Shown: positions 34,881 to 43,258 of the stretch, one piece after another
How positions within the stretch are numbered: the first letter of the stretch is position 1
Layout of the letters: each line of letters opens with the position of its first letter
Assembly (NCBI GenBank): GCA_964462685.1
Contig: CAYWYR010000019.1
Span: 1 to 61,423 of the forward strand
Direction of reading: 5' to 3'
Length of the DNA: 61,423 bases
Source: CAYWYR01 sp964462685
GTDB lineage: Bacteria; Bacteroidota; Ignavibacteria; Kapaibacteriales; UBA2268
Notes under the pieces: model-generated
What the model saw: only the letters and a program-made list of their open reading frames with translations
Database searches by the model: none
Told to the model about the DNA's origin: nothing
Translations under genes and position numbers: made by a program

Positions 34881-35315
34881 TCACATACCATTGTGTGTAG
34901 GATTTTCCTCATCGGGATCGATACCGCAGATTTCGGCTAATTTCTCTTTTAGCTTTTCTTTTTGCTCATCGGTGAGTTTGCGGGACTGTTTCTTGTAGTG
35001 GGTTTCGAGTTCTTCGCATTCTTCAGTCTTTTTATCTGAGAAAGCGTCCATATCTATCTGGGTGTATGCAATCTCATCATATCGCGGGCCCCTGCTAAGG
35101 CCGAATTTAAAGCCAAAAGCGATGACATATATAAATGAAATAACGCCCGCTACTTCTAGTATCGATACTGGGCGCTGGAGCGATAGTGTGTTATAGAAAA
35201 AATTGTTCGCCACATGGGAGAATGTGTAGGATACAAAAAAAAGCAACCCGCCCACAAATCCTATAAAGAAAAGTGAACGGGCTAATTTTCCTGCCGATAA
35301 AATCCTATGTGACAT
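34881..35315 (-). CDS. Two-helix membrane protein downstream of the ECF sigma factor
   Basis: 144 residues: a membrane helix 'LFFIGFVGGLLFFVSYTF', a loop, a second helix 'EVAGVISFIYVIAFGFKFGL', and a long charged C-terminal tail with coiled-coil character ('EECEELETHYKKQSRKLTDEQKEKLKEKLAEICGI'). It follows the ECF sigma factor gene by 10 bases on the same strand, the usual position for an anti-sigma factor. It lacks a recognised zinc-finger anti-sigma (HxxxCxxC) motif, so it is a possible non-canonical regulator rather than a firm one. Confidence 0.65.
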   Translation of the reverse strand: MSHRILSAGKLARSLFFIGFVGGLLFFVSYTFSHVANNFFYNTLSLQRPVSILEVAGVISFIYVIAFGFKFGLSRGPRYDEIAYTQIDMDAFSDKKTEECEELETHYKKQSRKLTDEQKEKLKEKLAEICGIDPDEENPTHNGM

Positions 35316-35325
35316 TCGATTTAGA

Positions 35326-35883
35326 TTAAGAGTACTTCAAAGACTCATAAAGGGTATTGAGTCTTTTCCTTAAGTGGAGTACTGCATACCTTTTACGCGC
35401 CAAAAGCGTGTTGATATTTACACCACTTTCCTCTGACATCTGTCTAAACGAAATACCTTCGAATTCATTTTTTACAAAGACTTCTCTTTGTTCCGGCGGT
35501 AATTCCTGCAAGCCGTCCTGTACTGATTCCCAGATAGTCTTTCTGATAAGATCTGTTTCAGGCGATGCCTGGAGATCACCGAGGAAATTCTCAAAAGAAT
35601 CCATGCCGTCATCTGCGGCACCTGGTGATTGCATATCAGAAAAGTTTTCGGCTCTTTTCTTTCTGTAAGAATCGATTATTCTGTTACGAACTGCTGTGAA
35701 AACCCAAGAAGCGATGTTCTCGATAGGTTTTTGTACGTTTCTACTGGCGGCAAGAACGTTTGTGAAAACGTCCTGAAGGATATCTTCGGCTTCTTCATGG
35801 CTGCGGACACGCTGCCTGATGAAACCTAAAAATTTCTTTCTGTCGCTTTTGAATAGTTTCTCAATTTGAACTGCTAGATCCAT
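35326..35883 (-). CDS. ECF-type RNA polymerase sigma factor
   Basis: 185 residues: region 2 'FLGFIRQRVRSHEEAEDILQDVFTNVL', 'IASWVFTAVRNRIIDSYRKKRAE' and region 4 'GLQELPPEQREVFVKNEFEGISFRQMSEESGVNINTLLARKRYAVLHLRKRL'. The linker carries an acidic insert ('GAADDGMDSFENFLGD'). Such factors redirect transcription to envelope or stress genes. A GGAGGT ribosome site lies five bases before the ATG. It is cotranscribed with the two-helix membrane protein. Neighbouring T9SS and TonB genes are plausible targets, which is inference only. Confidence 0.93.
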   Translation of the reverse strand: MDLAVQIEKLFKSDRKKFLGFIRQRVRSHEEAEDILQDVFTNVLAASRNVQKPIENIASWVFTAVRNRIIDSYRKKRAENFSDMQSPGAADDGMDSFENFLGDLQASPETDLIRKTIWESVQDGLQELPPEQREVFVKNEFEGISFRQMSEESGVNINTLLARKRYAVLHLRKRLNTLYESLKYS

Positions 35884-36337
35884 AATACACCTCCAGATGT
35901 ATTTAGTTTTTTTTTGATAATGTTTATTGAAATTTGATGTTCAAAATAACATTACCGGACTCTAACCAGAAAAAAGTTTTGCTTTGACGATAATTAGAAC
36001 AACAAAAATACAGTCACATCACACACACTTCCGTATTTTCGCAGTATAACATTTATAAATGAAAAATGTTACAAGTTCAGCTTTATCTATCAAAATTTTT
36101 ATGGTTTATACATGATATAGTGAAAATCACTGTATCATACTTAGATCATATTTCTATAATGATTTTTTACCGATAGAATAACAATCCTGTATCAAAAGAA
36201 CTGATACTAATATAGGGTTTGTATATCTAATTTCCAAATAATGTTAAATATAATTTTATAAAATGGAACTGATAATATATAGTTACATTACAGAACTATA
36301 CTTCTTTATATCAATCCTCTTTTTACTGATTTCTATT
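35884..36337. other. Intergenic region upstream of the ECF sigma gene
   Basis: AT-rich and without a convincing gene; a short plus-strand frame near 36263 runs into the TonB receptor gene antisense and looks spurious. A perfect 12-bp palindrome CATTTATAAATG lies at 36050-36061, with flanking AAC/GTT, about 170 bases upstream of the sigma gene, and may be a regulator site. Confidence 0.4.
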
Positions 36338-38698
36338 TTAGAATTCATAGTTGATAATCAAACTTGCGGAAAAACCCGTGCCATCGGCAAAATATCTGAG
36401 CCTGTTGAGATAGTCACGATATACGGTATTGAGGATATTGTCAAATCTCAAATTGAAGCTTAGCACATCAGAGCCTATGGTTCTTTTAAGCTTTATCGTG
36501 CCGCCCAGCAAACCATAGCCATCAGGGGGCAGCAATATATCCTGACTTTCTAACAGATGGTTTTGTCGGAACGTATATCTATATTCTAACAAAAAGTCCG
36601 AACTATCAAACCAAAGGAAGCCTTCATTATGGTAATCCGCCCTTACAAAAGTACTATTCGGCGCCATATTTACCAGCGGCTGATCCTCGCTCAGATCATC
36701 CCCCCTCAATATAGAGCCTCCGGCATAAACATGGACTTCTTCCGTAAAATCATACTGCAGAGCAAGATCCGCCCCATAAATAGCGGCGCTGGTCTGCCTG
36801 TATTCAAATACGGGATATGAACCTCTGATAGTTAGTCTGTTTTCGCCAGTGGCAATCAGATAAATGTAATTATCGAACAATCGAAAGTAGCCATGGAGAT
36901 CATACGAGAGATTATCTAGAATAAATCCACTAGAAGATGTATTTAAGATGATCGCATTCTCTTGATCGATATCTGGATTCCCAAACTCAAGTGTACCTGT
37001 ACCTTGATGAAGGCCTTGGCTGTACAATTCACTTACATCCGGAACCCTCCCGGTATATTTTATATTCAATCCTACTTCCTGCTCAATAATATCCGATGAT
37101 AAGCCTGCAGTAAGTGTGGATATATGATAATTTCTATCATATCTTTCTATGTTGCTGTTCTGTGGAGAACGTATCCTTCTTGTAGAATTTCTATTTGTAA
37201 AATCATATCTTGCACCAAAATCATATATTACAGATCCGGCCATATACTCAGCTATTCCGAACATGCCGATCACATTTTCATGGTAGTTCGGTATAAAAGG
37301 AAGAACGCCAGTACCAGGTATATTGATATTCTCAATGGTAGTCCACTGAACCCCGGACATTATATCCAACTGATCGGATATGTGGATTTCGGTATTAAAA
37401 TCTGTAAGAAAGGTATGTTTTGATAGGGACATAGCTGGGATATTACTTCTTCCACCCCTTCTTCTATCAAACTCATCCCTTTGGTTATGCTGATAGCTAA
37501 GATTTAATTCTGCTGATATATCTTCAATACCAGTATAGGTTGTACCAAAACTTACCTGGTTGTGGGTCGCTCGTTGTCGGGGAGGTTCTATAACGTGGCT
37601 ATGTACTTCCTCTGTATAGAATGGTCTGTCTCTTGAGAAGTTCCTTTCCAAATCTGAAAGGTTGCTAATATGGGCACCTCTGAGAATGCCAAGTTCAGTA
37701 TCAAATATACTGTAATCAAGCTCTGTTTTAAAATCCTGGGATATCTCATATTCTGCTGTTATACTACCTGATAGTTGTCTTTGCCCTGTATTATTAAGAT
37801 AATAGTCAGGCGTAGACAAATCACCGCTTCTTTTTGCTGTAAAGGTAGCCCTTACTCCATGGTTATCCCCACCTGTTGTTAATGATAGGTTTGTGCCGGC
37901 ACCCCAACCGTTAGTTACCCCGAATGTTTTAAAAGAGCCATGTAAATGCGGATCCCGTATAGGTTCGTCAGTTTCCATTACTACATTGGCACCAATCTGG
38001 CTCCCTTGGTAGCGTAGCATATCAACTCCCTTGACAACACTGATCATCCCTGCGTTTAATGGGTCGAGTTCAGGCGCATGATCCAGACCCCAGTTTTGAT
38101 TAGAAAGAACTGCGGAACCACTTATTATTGATAGTCTGCTACCGTAAATTCCATCAACCACTGGCTTGGAGATATTATTTCCAGTTCGGATGGTACTTAC
38201 ACCAGGCAATGACTGCAATATTTCTGCAAAGTTCAAATCACTCCGGCCGATCATTTCAGCAGATGTTACCGAAAGCGAGTGATCGGTCTGGTGGGAATGC
38301 AATTCCCCAAAAACTGATATCTCTTTTGATAGATGTTGGTGGGAACTCAATTTCAATACAATTGCAGTATCATTTTGTATATCTAAATAACGCTTCTCAT
38401 CTATCCAGTCATTGCGCCTGATAATGATATGATAACTACCTGAACAAAGATTATCAAAGCTAAAAAAACCTCTATCATTTGTGGTACTGATGATAGAAGC
38501 CGCAGTCTCATCAGAGTTTAATTTTGTGTCATTTTGATAGTACAATGCCAGCTTAGCTCCCGATACTATATTATTTGTAATGGGATCTATCAATTTTCCA
38601 GTTAAGGACAACGTACATGTTTTGGCGGGAATTTGGACTTGTGCTTTAGTATCGTTTATTGATATGGGTAGTAGCAAAACAATCACAGATATAAACAC
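36338..38698 (-). CDS. TonB-dependent outer-membrane receptor, probably for metal
   Basis: 786 residues with a GTG start at 38698 and an N-terminal export signal ('VFISVIVLLLPISINDTKAQ'). An N-terminal carboxypeptidase-regulatory-like beta domain ('LTGKLIDPITNNIVSGAKLALYY') precedes the plug ('SAEMIGRSDLNFAEILQSLPGVSTIR', 'PVVDGIYGSRLSIISG') and a 22-strand barrel ending in an aromatic residue (SLIINYEF). Plug features ('SNQNWGLDHAPELDPL', 'DMLRYQGSQIGANVV') resemble ZnuD-like receptors. Together with the His-rich lipoprotein encoded just upstream this points to uptake of zinc or a related metal. A hairpin lies between the two genes. Confidence 0.9.
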   Translation of the reverse strand: MFISVIVLLLPISINDTKAQVQIPAKTCTLSLTGKLIDPITNNIVSGAKLALYYQNDTKLNSDETAASIISTTNDRGFFSFDNLCSGSYHIIIRRNDWIDEKRYLDIQNDTAIVLKLSSHQHLSKEISVFGELHSHQTDHSLSVTSAEMIGRSDLNFAEILQSLPGVSTIRTGNNISKPVVDGIYGSRLSIISGSAVLSNQNWGLDHAPELDPLNAGMISVVKGVDMLRYQGSQIGANVVMETDEPIRDPHLHGSFKTFGVTNGWGAGTNLSLTTGGDNHGVRATFTAKRSGDLSTPDYYLNNTGQRQLSGSITAEYEISQDFKTELDYSIFDTELGILRGAHISNLSDLERNFSRDRPFYTEEVHSHVIEPPRQRATHNQVSFGTTYTGIEDISAELNLSYQHNQRDEFDRRRGGRSNIPAMSLSKHTFLTDFNTEIHISDQLDIMSGVQWTTIENINIPGTGVLPFIPNYHENVIGMFGIAEYMAGSVIYDFGARYDFTNRNSTRRIRSPQNSNIERYDRNYHISTLTAGLSSDIIEQEVGLNIKYTGRVPDVSELYSQGLHQGTGTLEFGNPDIDQENAIILNTSSSGFILDNLSYDLHGYFRLFDNYIYLIATGENRLTIRGSYPVFEYRQTSAAIYGADLALQYDFTEEVHVYAGGSILRGDDLSEDQPLVNMAPNSTFVRADYHNEGFLWFDSSDFLLEYRYTFRQNHLLESQDILLPPDGYGLLGGTIKLKRTIGSDVLSFNLRFDNILNTVYRDYLNRLRYFADGTGFSASLIINYEF

Positions 38699-38702
38699 AA
38701 GA

Positions 38703-38724
38703 AAGGAGGCTAAAAAGCCTCCTT
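38703..38724 (-). promoter_or_regulatory. 8-bp perfect hairpin before the TonB receptor gene
   Basis: AAGGAGGC and GCCTCCTT pair around a six-base loop, five bases before the GTG start. On the minus strand the left arm contains a perfect AGGAGG ribosome site that would be hidden in the stem. It may be an attenuator or a translational control element between lipoprotein and receptor genes. Confidence 0.4.
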
Positions 38725-38760
38725 CTCTGTTTGATAGTATATATAACTTCGAAGAAATAA

Positions 38761-39327
38761 TTATTGAATATTGAAAGTAAAACTTACATCTATATCTGTT
38801 TCGCCCTGCGCCTGAGACATATCACCTTCTGATACACCTTCATTATTTTTCATAGGCTCATGTAGTAGTACTAGCCTCATAGTGCCTTCTCCGGAGTTAA
38901 CTGTAGTCAGAGTTCCAGTAAGACCAAGAGGGTTACCCTCGCTATCGCTATCACCATAAGTATAGGTAAGGTTATCCGAAAGTATAAAGAATACTTGATG
39001 ATCTTCATCTTCAAGTTTGACTTCAGGCGTAATATCTTCCATTTCCGTACCTGATTCATTTAGGAATGCTACATCAATATTATATACTGTATTCGCATCT
39101 AAAGGTTCGGTTGTTATCATAGGAGGGTTACCACCATCACCATCGGTATCTGCCCAGTTCCAAATTACCGTATTGCCACCGTCAACAGGAGTGATATTTA
39201 GCCTAACCGTTGTGATAAGCTCGTGTTCATGGTCGTGGCCATGGTCATGATCATGATCGTCGTGGTCATCACAAGAAGTAAATAACAGCCCAACAGAAAC
39301 AGCTAAGAAAAACAATATCTTTTTCAT
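38761..39327 (-). CDS. His-rich lipoprotein, metal-binding partner of the TonB receptor
   Basis: 188 residues. Lipoprotein signal 'FLAVSVGLLFTSC-D' is followed at once by a His/Asp run (DDHDDHDHDHGHDHEHE) that is a clear metal-binding tail. The rest is a beta domain: 'LITTVRLNITPVDGGNTVIW', 'DANTVYNIDVAFLNESG', 'DEDHQVFF', 'GTMRLVLLHEPMKN'. I know this layout next to ZnuD-type TonB receptors in Bacteroidota. It probably captures Zn2+ (or Ni, Co, Cu) at the outer membrane and hands it on. Same strand as the receptor, 62 bases apart, with a hairpin between. Confidence 0.8.
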   Translation of the reverse strand: MKKILFFLAVSVGLLFTSCDDHDDHDHDHGHDHEHELITTVRLNITPVDGGNTVIWNWADTDGDGGNPPMITTEPLDANTVYNIDVAFLNESGTEMEDITPEVKLEDEDHQVFFILSDNLTYTYGDSDSEGNPLGLTGTLTTVNSGEGTMRLVLLHEPMKNNEGVSEGDMSQAQGETDIDVSFTFNIQ

Positions 39328-39357
39328 AAGTACCTTTCTTTGTTTTTAAGTAGTTAA

Positions 39358-39594
39358 CTAACATGCAATATAGCTTAATGCGAATGATTTGCAATAAGAT
39401 TGCATAGAATTTTTTTGATCCCCATGGCGTGTGCGAACCGCTGAGACTGTTATACCTAGACTGCTGAAGTATGCGGCGACCGAAGAATCTGTGTTGCCAT
39501 GTGAACCGATGCTTATTGTAATGATGACAAGCCCTTCTGAATGACGGCTGGGAAAGACTTCCGGGGGGGGTATCGGCGTGGTTGTATCTTTCAA
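39358..39594 (-). CDS. Possible small gene after the phage terminase (C8 tract)
   Basis: A 78-codon frame starts at a TTG overlapping the terminase stop codon (TTGA) and reads 'KDTTTPIPPPEVFPS ... EGLVIITISIGSHGNTDSSVAAYFSSLGITVSAV'. The overlap suits a coupled last gene of the phage cassette. But there is no family match, the start is TTG, a run of eight C residues lies near the beginning (39563-39570 on the plus strand G8), and the 3' end covers the probable promoter of the His-rich lipoprotein. Either a real small gene or a fragment; low confidence. Confidence 0.3.
   Translation of the reverse strand: MKDTTTPIPPPEVFPSRHSEGLVIITISIGSHGNTDSSVAAYFSSLGITVSAVRTRHGDQKNSMQSYCKSFALSYIAC
39390..39404 (-). 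promoter_or_regulatory. Candidate operator for the His-rich lipoprotein / TonB receptor genes
   Basis: TGCAAT-AAG-ATTGCA is a perfect 6-3-6 inverted repeat about 60 bases upstream of the lipoprotein ATG; a third TGCAAT half-site lies at 39364-39369, 26 bases from the first arm. It is a good candidate for a metal-responsive repressor site, though no known consensus is matched. Confidence 0.4.
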
Positions 39595-41135
39595 GGGTAG
39601 TTGGTGCTATTCTGCCTTGGTATTGATATTGGTTTGAAGCCACGGGAGCTTATAAATGTCTTCAGGTAAACAAAAGCATCTACTATGTCATCATGTTTGC
39701 TATCGGGGAAGGTGGCGATCTGTTTTTCAAATTCGGTGAGCCAGTGAGCATTTTTAGGAAGATAAACCATACCGCCTTCTACGTAGGGCTGCATCGCTTT
39801 TGCTCTATCCTGCTTGCTGTTTCGGGGTTTGATAGCTGTAATTGGCAGGCCTTCCATTCTCATCTGATCTAAAAAAGTAAGCTGATAGGCTACTTGTTCC
39901 ACCCCTATTTGGGAGGGGCCATACCTTTTATATAATTGCAGAAGCCTTTTCTTGTTGGAAATAGTATTGCCTGGGAATATATCCGCATCTAAAACAAATA
40001 TATTACCTATTCTATCAAAAGCGGCGGTAAGGAATACCGTTTTGTCGTTTTGCTGCCCACCTGCTATTGCTAAGTCACACGAGGTGTATATCGTGCATTC
40101 GGATAGCGTAACTGGCAAAGCGTTTCGGTTTATGTTGTTCTTGGAAGGGGATATAAGTTCACCGCTCAAGGCATATCTTCCGAAATCAGATATATCGAAT
40201 ATACGGCCGCTTTCAGGTAAGGGCTGCTGCTGATAGAGAGCCTGAAACCATGATCTGCCGCTAGCGAGTTCTATTTTCTGCAATGCTTCGAGGTCGTATC
40301 TTTCAGGCCACAATGGCTCCCCTTCTTTACGGCCTAACGGGTCTCTATTTTCAGCTATGGCGGGTAGGCATAGCTCGGCGAAGTGCGCAACCCTATCTGG
40401 ATCAGTGAGTATCCTACCTACCAGATCGTCTTCGTTCCAACGGGTCATGACTATTATGCACGAACCGCCTGGCTCCAGCCTGCTGAAGGCCGTGGATTTG
40501 AACCAATCATCGATACTATCCCTAATGGTTGATGAAGATGACTGAGCATTCGATTTTATCGGGTCGTCTATAATCAGTAGATCTGCACCCCTGCCGGTAA
40601 GCGAACCGCCGATGCCAACGCAGATTATACTGGAACCGTTGTTAAGCACGATATTACTTCTGGATCGGCCTTCTTTTTTTATCTCTAATCCACGGAGCAT
40701 ATCTGCAAAATCTACGAAGAAATCAATTATTTTTCTACCGAAGGACTGCGCAAACGCCATGCTATAGCCAACTATAATTATCCTTGCACCTGGGAAGCGT
40801 GCGGCGAACCAAATAGGCAGATAAAATGATATGAACTCGGATTTGCCATGCCTCGGCGGCATAGAGACTATCAGATGTTTTTTATTGCGATAGTTTCTTT
40901 GGGTGTCATCCCTGTCCGGCTCATTATATTCATCATCACTTATATTGTCGGGTTCAATAGCCTGAAGCACAAGTTTTTGAAGCAGGTCTATATGTTTCGG
41001 TATCTGATATGCGTGTCTTTTATGATACTGGTGCTGGCTGGTAAGCCTTTGTGCCATATCGGCGGGCCCTTTGTCGGCAATATACTCGCTCGATATAGCT
41101 GGCCTCCAGTTTGCAGGGCTATTATTATCATCCAT
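39591..41135 (-). CDS. terL: Phage terminase large subunit
   Basis: 514 residues. N-terminal packaging ATPase: Walker A-like 'SMPPRHGKSE' at 91-100, Walker B 'DLLIIDDP' ending about 192, coupling region 'CIIVMTRWNEDDLVG'. C-terminal RNase H-like nuclease: Asp in 'YTSCDLAIAGG', Asp in 'IFVLDADIFPG' and the late 'DSKHDDIVDAFVYLK', so both motor and nuclease residues are present. The domain style is that of the TIGR01630/PF17289 group. It cuts and pumps DNA into a prohead through the portal. The ATG overlaps the portal gene by 8 bases. No small terminase subunit is recognised beside it. Confidence 0.93.
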   Translation of the reverse strand: MDDNNSPANWRPAISSEYIADKGPADMAQRLTSQHQYHKRHAYQIPKHIDLLQKLVLQAIEPDNISDDEYNEPDRDDTQRNYRNKKHLIVSMPPRHGKSEFISFYLPIWFAARFPGARIIIVGYSMAFAQSFGRKIIDFFVDFADMLRGLEIKKEGRSRSNIVLNNGSSIICVGIGGSLTGRGADLLIIDDPIKSNAQSSSSTIRDSIDDWFKSTAFSRLEPGGSCIIVMTRWNEDDLVGRILTDPDRVAHFAELCLPAIAENRDPLGRKEGEPLWPERYDLEALQKIELASGRSWFQALYQQQPLPESGRIFDISDFGRYALSGELISPSKNNINRNALPVTLSECTIYTSCDLAIAGGQQNDKTVFLTAAFDRIGNIFVLDADIFPGNTISNKKRLLQLYKRYGPSQIGVEQVAYQLTFLDQMRMEGLPITAIKPRNSKQDRAKAMQPYVEGGMVYLPKNAHWLTEFEKQIATFPDSKHDDIVDAFVYLKTFISSRGFKPISIPRQNSTNYP

Positions 41136-42078
41136 ATTCTCTGTTCACCCTTTCGATTGTATAGGCTATCTCTGTGAGCCATTTTTTTACGTATCTGATA
41201 TCGGATTCTATTACCTCCTGCCTGATCTTATAATGGATCTCGGCGGCGGCACGGCTACCCGAATCTATTTCCGTAGTCAGGGTTTGAGATAGGATAGCCT
41301 TGCTGATCTCTGTGTTAGAGTTTTCTATCATTTTCAGGTAAAGATCGGTACTGGAGTTTCGACTGGGCTCAACCACTTCTATTTTCACATCGCTTGGTGA
41401 TACTATCACCGAGTCCTGAGTCATCCCGCTCAAGTGGGTGGCCAGCTCCTGAGCTTCGTCGCTGGTGCTGCCGCGCTCGTATTGCCCAATAAGCAGGGGC
41501 ATCCCGTACCTTTCGGTAAATGTTGCCCAGAAGCGAAGCCCTCCGTTCTTGAAAGTAACCGGCCAATAACATTTTGCAAGCAGTGCGGTGCCATAAGGGT
41601 TGGTATAGCTACCACCATAAACAGGGATCACAAAACGATCTGGATCTACTTTGCCTTCTTGTACTTGCCCGTATGTTATCACAGGCTGCCCATTGTTGGA
41701 AAATGAGAACCATTCCGGTGGCTTGGCCTTTGGAACAGGCACAATCCCTATCTCGGATTTTTGCCATACAAGCTCTATGGGTTGATATCCGAATAGGATG
41801 GAATCCAGTATCATATCCTGCAGCGACCGTTTATCCAGCTTTTCCCAAATAGAGGATATGCTACTGTTTACTTTTAAGTCAATATCAGTGTTCAGAACGC
41901 CGCTTTTTCTACTCTGTACACAGCACCATACATGGGGGTCGTTCAACATGCGCCTATATGCGGAATATCTGTTTTCGCCGCCCCTAGTCAGCACAGTTTC
42001 GGGGTTGGGCATTATACCGCTTACCCTACCACCGAGTAGCTTCTCTATGGTAGCTTTTTCTTGAAATATATTATTCAT
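41128..42078 (-). CDS. DUF935 (Mu gp29-like) portal protein, short form
   Basis: 316 residues. Core features of DUF935 portals: 'YSAYRRMLNDPHVWCCVQSRKSGVLNTD', 'DMILDSILFGYQPIELVWQK', 'VIPVYGGSYTNPYGTALLAKCYWPVTFKNGGLRFWATFTERYGMPLLIGQY' and 'SKAILSQTLTTEIDSGSRAAAEIH'. The portal is the dodecameric gate for DNA at one head vertex. Mu gp29 has roughly 500 residues, so this one lacks the long C-terminal part but keeps the clip, stem and wing core. It overlaps terL by 8 bases, in the order portal then terminase, which is reversed from most phages. Confidence 0.88.
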   Translation of the reverse strand: MNNIFQEKATIEKLLGGRVSGIMPNPETVLTRGGENRYSAYRRMLNDPHVWCCVQSRKSGVLNTDIDLKVNSSISSIWEKLDKRSLQDMILDSILFGYQPIELVWQKSEIGIVPVPKAKPPEWFSFSNNGQPVITYGQVQEGKVDPDRFVIPVYGGSYTNPYGTALLAKCYWPVTFKNGGLRFWATFTERYGMPLLIGQYERGSTSDEAQELATHLSGMTQDSVIVSPSDVKIEVVEPSRNSSTDLYLKMIENSNTEISKAILSQTLTTEIDSGSRAAAEIHYKIRQEVIESDIRYVKKWLTEIAYTIERVNREYG

Positions 42079-42099
42079 ATTATTTAGTATTATACTGAT

Positions 42100-42513
42100 T
42101 TATTGAAATATCAATGCGAGGATCAGACCAGCTGCTGTACCGCCAGCGGCTATAGCCAATGGCGCACAGAGCTGATCTTGGGTAGTATTTTCGATAGTGA
42201 TTTTATTTGTATCAATTGATCTATGGTAAACTGTAAATCTGTTTTCGGGGAAGCTGAACTCAGCTCGCAGTATTCTGCCGCCATCATTAGTATCAATACT
42301 AGCGATGAACGGCTTAGTCATATAAACTGTATCGGATAAATATTTTATATCAGCCTTTTTTTGGATATAAACCGTATCTGCGGTTATCTGATAGACAGTA
42401 TCTTTTCTTGTATTGCGGGATATTTTTTCATCACTGACTTTATTATCGTAATTCAAAAATAGCAGCAACCCGAGTGTTGCTATAAGGAATAAATAAATTA
42501 GATTGGTTTTCAT
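42100..42513 (-). CDS. Small membrane protein of the phage module
   Basis: 137 residues: N-terminal helix 'LIYLFLIATLGLLLFLNY', a charged middle with repeated 'DTVYxx' (DTVYQITADTVYIQ, SDTVYMTKPF) and a C-terminal Gly/Ala helix 'APLAIAAGGTAAGLILALIF'. Unknown family. A helix-domain-helix layout next to holin and endolysin genes could fit a spanin-like or signal-arrest lysis function, but the lysis genes are two genes away. Part of the one-strand phage operon. Confidence 0.6.
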   Translation of the reverse strand: MKTNLIYLFLIATLGLLLFLNYDNKVSDEKISRNTRKDTVYQITADTVYIQKKADIKYLSDTVYMTKPFIASIDTNDGGRILRAEFSFPENRFTVYHRSIDTNKITIENTTQDQLCAPLAIAAGGTAAGLILALIFQ

Positions 42514-42537
42514 AGTTGAGAGTGGTTGGTTAAAAAT

Positions 42538-42888
42538 CTATGTAATGTGGTATTTGTAATCGTATTGATTTATATCGATTATAATTCTTTCTTCTATTGA
42601 AGTGATATTTAATATGACAAAACCTGAAATTGTAAATCTCCCTTCTGTTTTGTCGGTATATTGTCCCCTGGTATCGATAGTAGCGTTGTGTTGTGTCGCA
42701 TCGAGTATGATATTTATTATATTATTATCAGATGTTCTATACTCGTAATCAGAGATTTTGAAAGTCAGCTCTGCTGCATCTATGGTTATCTCATTTCTGG
42801 TATCACTTGAAAAAATACTTCCATCTGATAATTGGGATAGATTTAGTCTTTTGGTAGTTACTTCTACATTTTCATTATATATAGGCAT
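42538..42888 (-). CDS. Unknown protein of the phage module
   Basis: 116 residues, beta-rich, no signal or membrane segment: 'NENVEVTTKRLNLSQLSDGSIF', 'EITIDAAELTFKISDYEYRTSDNNIINIILDA', 'RGQYTDKTEGRFTISGFVILNIT'. No family recognised. Position between endolysin and portal and compact beta composition suggest a virion or head-surface protein. AT-rich compared with capsid genes. Confidence 0.55.
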   Translation of the reverse strand: MPIYNENVEVTTKRLNLSQLSDGSIFSSDTRNEITIDAAELTFKISDYEYRTSDNNIINIILDATQHNATIDTRGQYTDKTEGRFTISGFVILNITSIEERIIIDINQYDYKYHIT

Positions 42889-42907
42889 TTATTCTTCTTA
42901 CTTTTTA

Positions 42908-43258
42908 TTAATCATAATACGCTGTAGCTGAAATAACTCCGTTCTGCGGGTTACCCTCGCTGATATATTCGACTTTCAGATAAGCATATCTACCATCAAT
43001 GTACTGCAGGTAAGCATCATCTTTATTAGTAGCTGTGTTAATATCCACCTGCCGGCCGATTACTTTGGCTCTAGGGTTATTGGTAGCATATACAATTAGC
43101 CGAGATGCGGCAGCGCCGTCATAATCATCCCAGTCCACCATTAGCGATCTGGCGAGCCGTCTTCGGCCGAGGTTACTGTCTTTCTGTATTCTCACCGGTA
43201 TCCAATCGCTTTCCTGGTTTTTGCTCATATCATGTCTATACATGAGATTCACTTCCAT
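42908..43258 (-). CDS. Unknown protein of the phage module
   Basis: 116 residues starting at an ATG that overlaps the last 10 bases of the endolysin gene. The sequence ('DWIPVRIQKDSNLGRRRLARSLMVDWDDYDGAAASRLIVYA', 'NGVISATAYYD') suggests a mixed beta protein; basic N-terminus. No family recognised. Possibly a head-decoration or connector protein given its place between lysis and portal genes. Confidence 0.55.
   Translation of the reverse strand: MEVNLMYRHDMSKNQESDWIPVRIQKDSNLGRRRLARSLMVDWDDYDGAAASRLIVYATNNPRAKVIGRQVDINTATNKDDAYLQYIDGRYAYLKVEYISEGNPQNGVISATAYYD

Noticed and set aside
36263..36463. Short hydrophobic frame on the plus strand
   Set aside because: Its second half is antisense to the conserved barrel end of the TonB receptor and its first half is AT-rich random sequence; no ribosome site.
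39269..39643. Long minus-strand frame overlapping the terminase and lipoprotein genes
   Set aside because: It overlaps a signal peptide and a nuclease domain in other frames and has a basic, low-complexity composition typical of a shadow frame.
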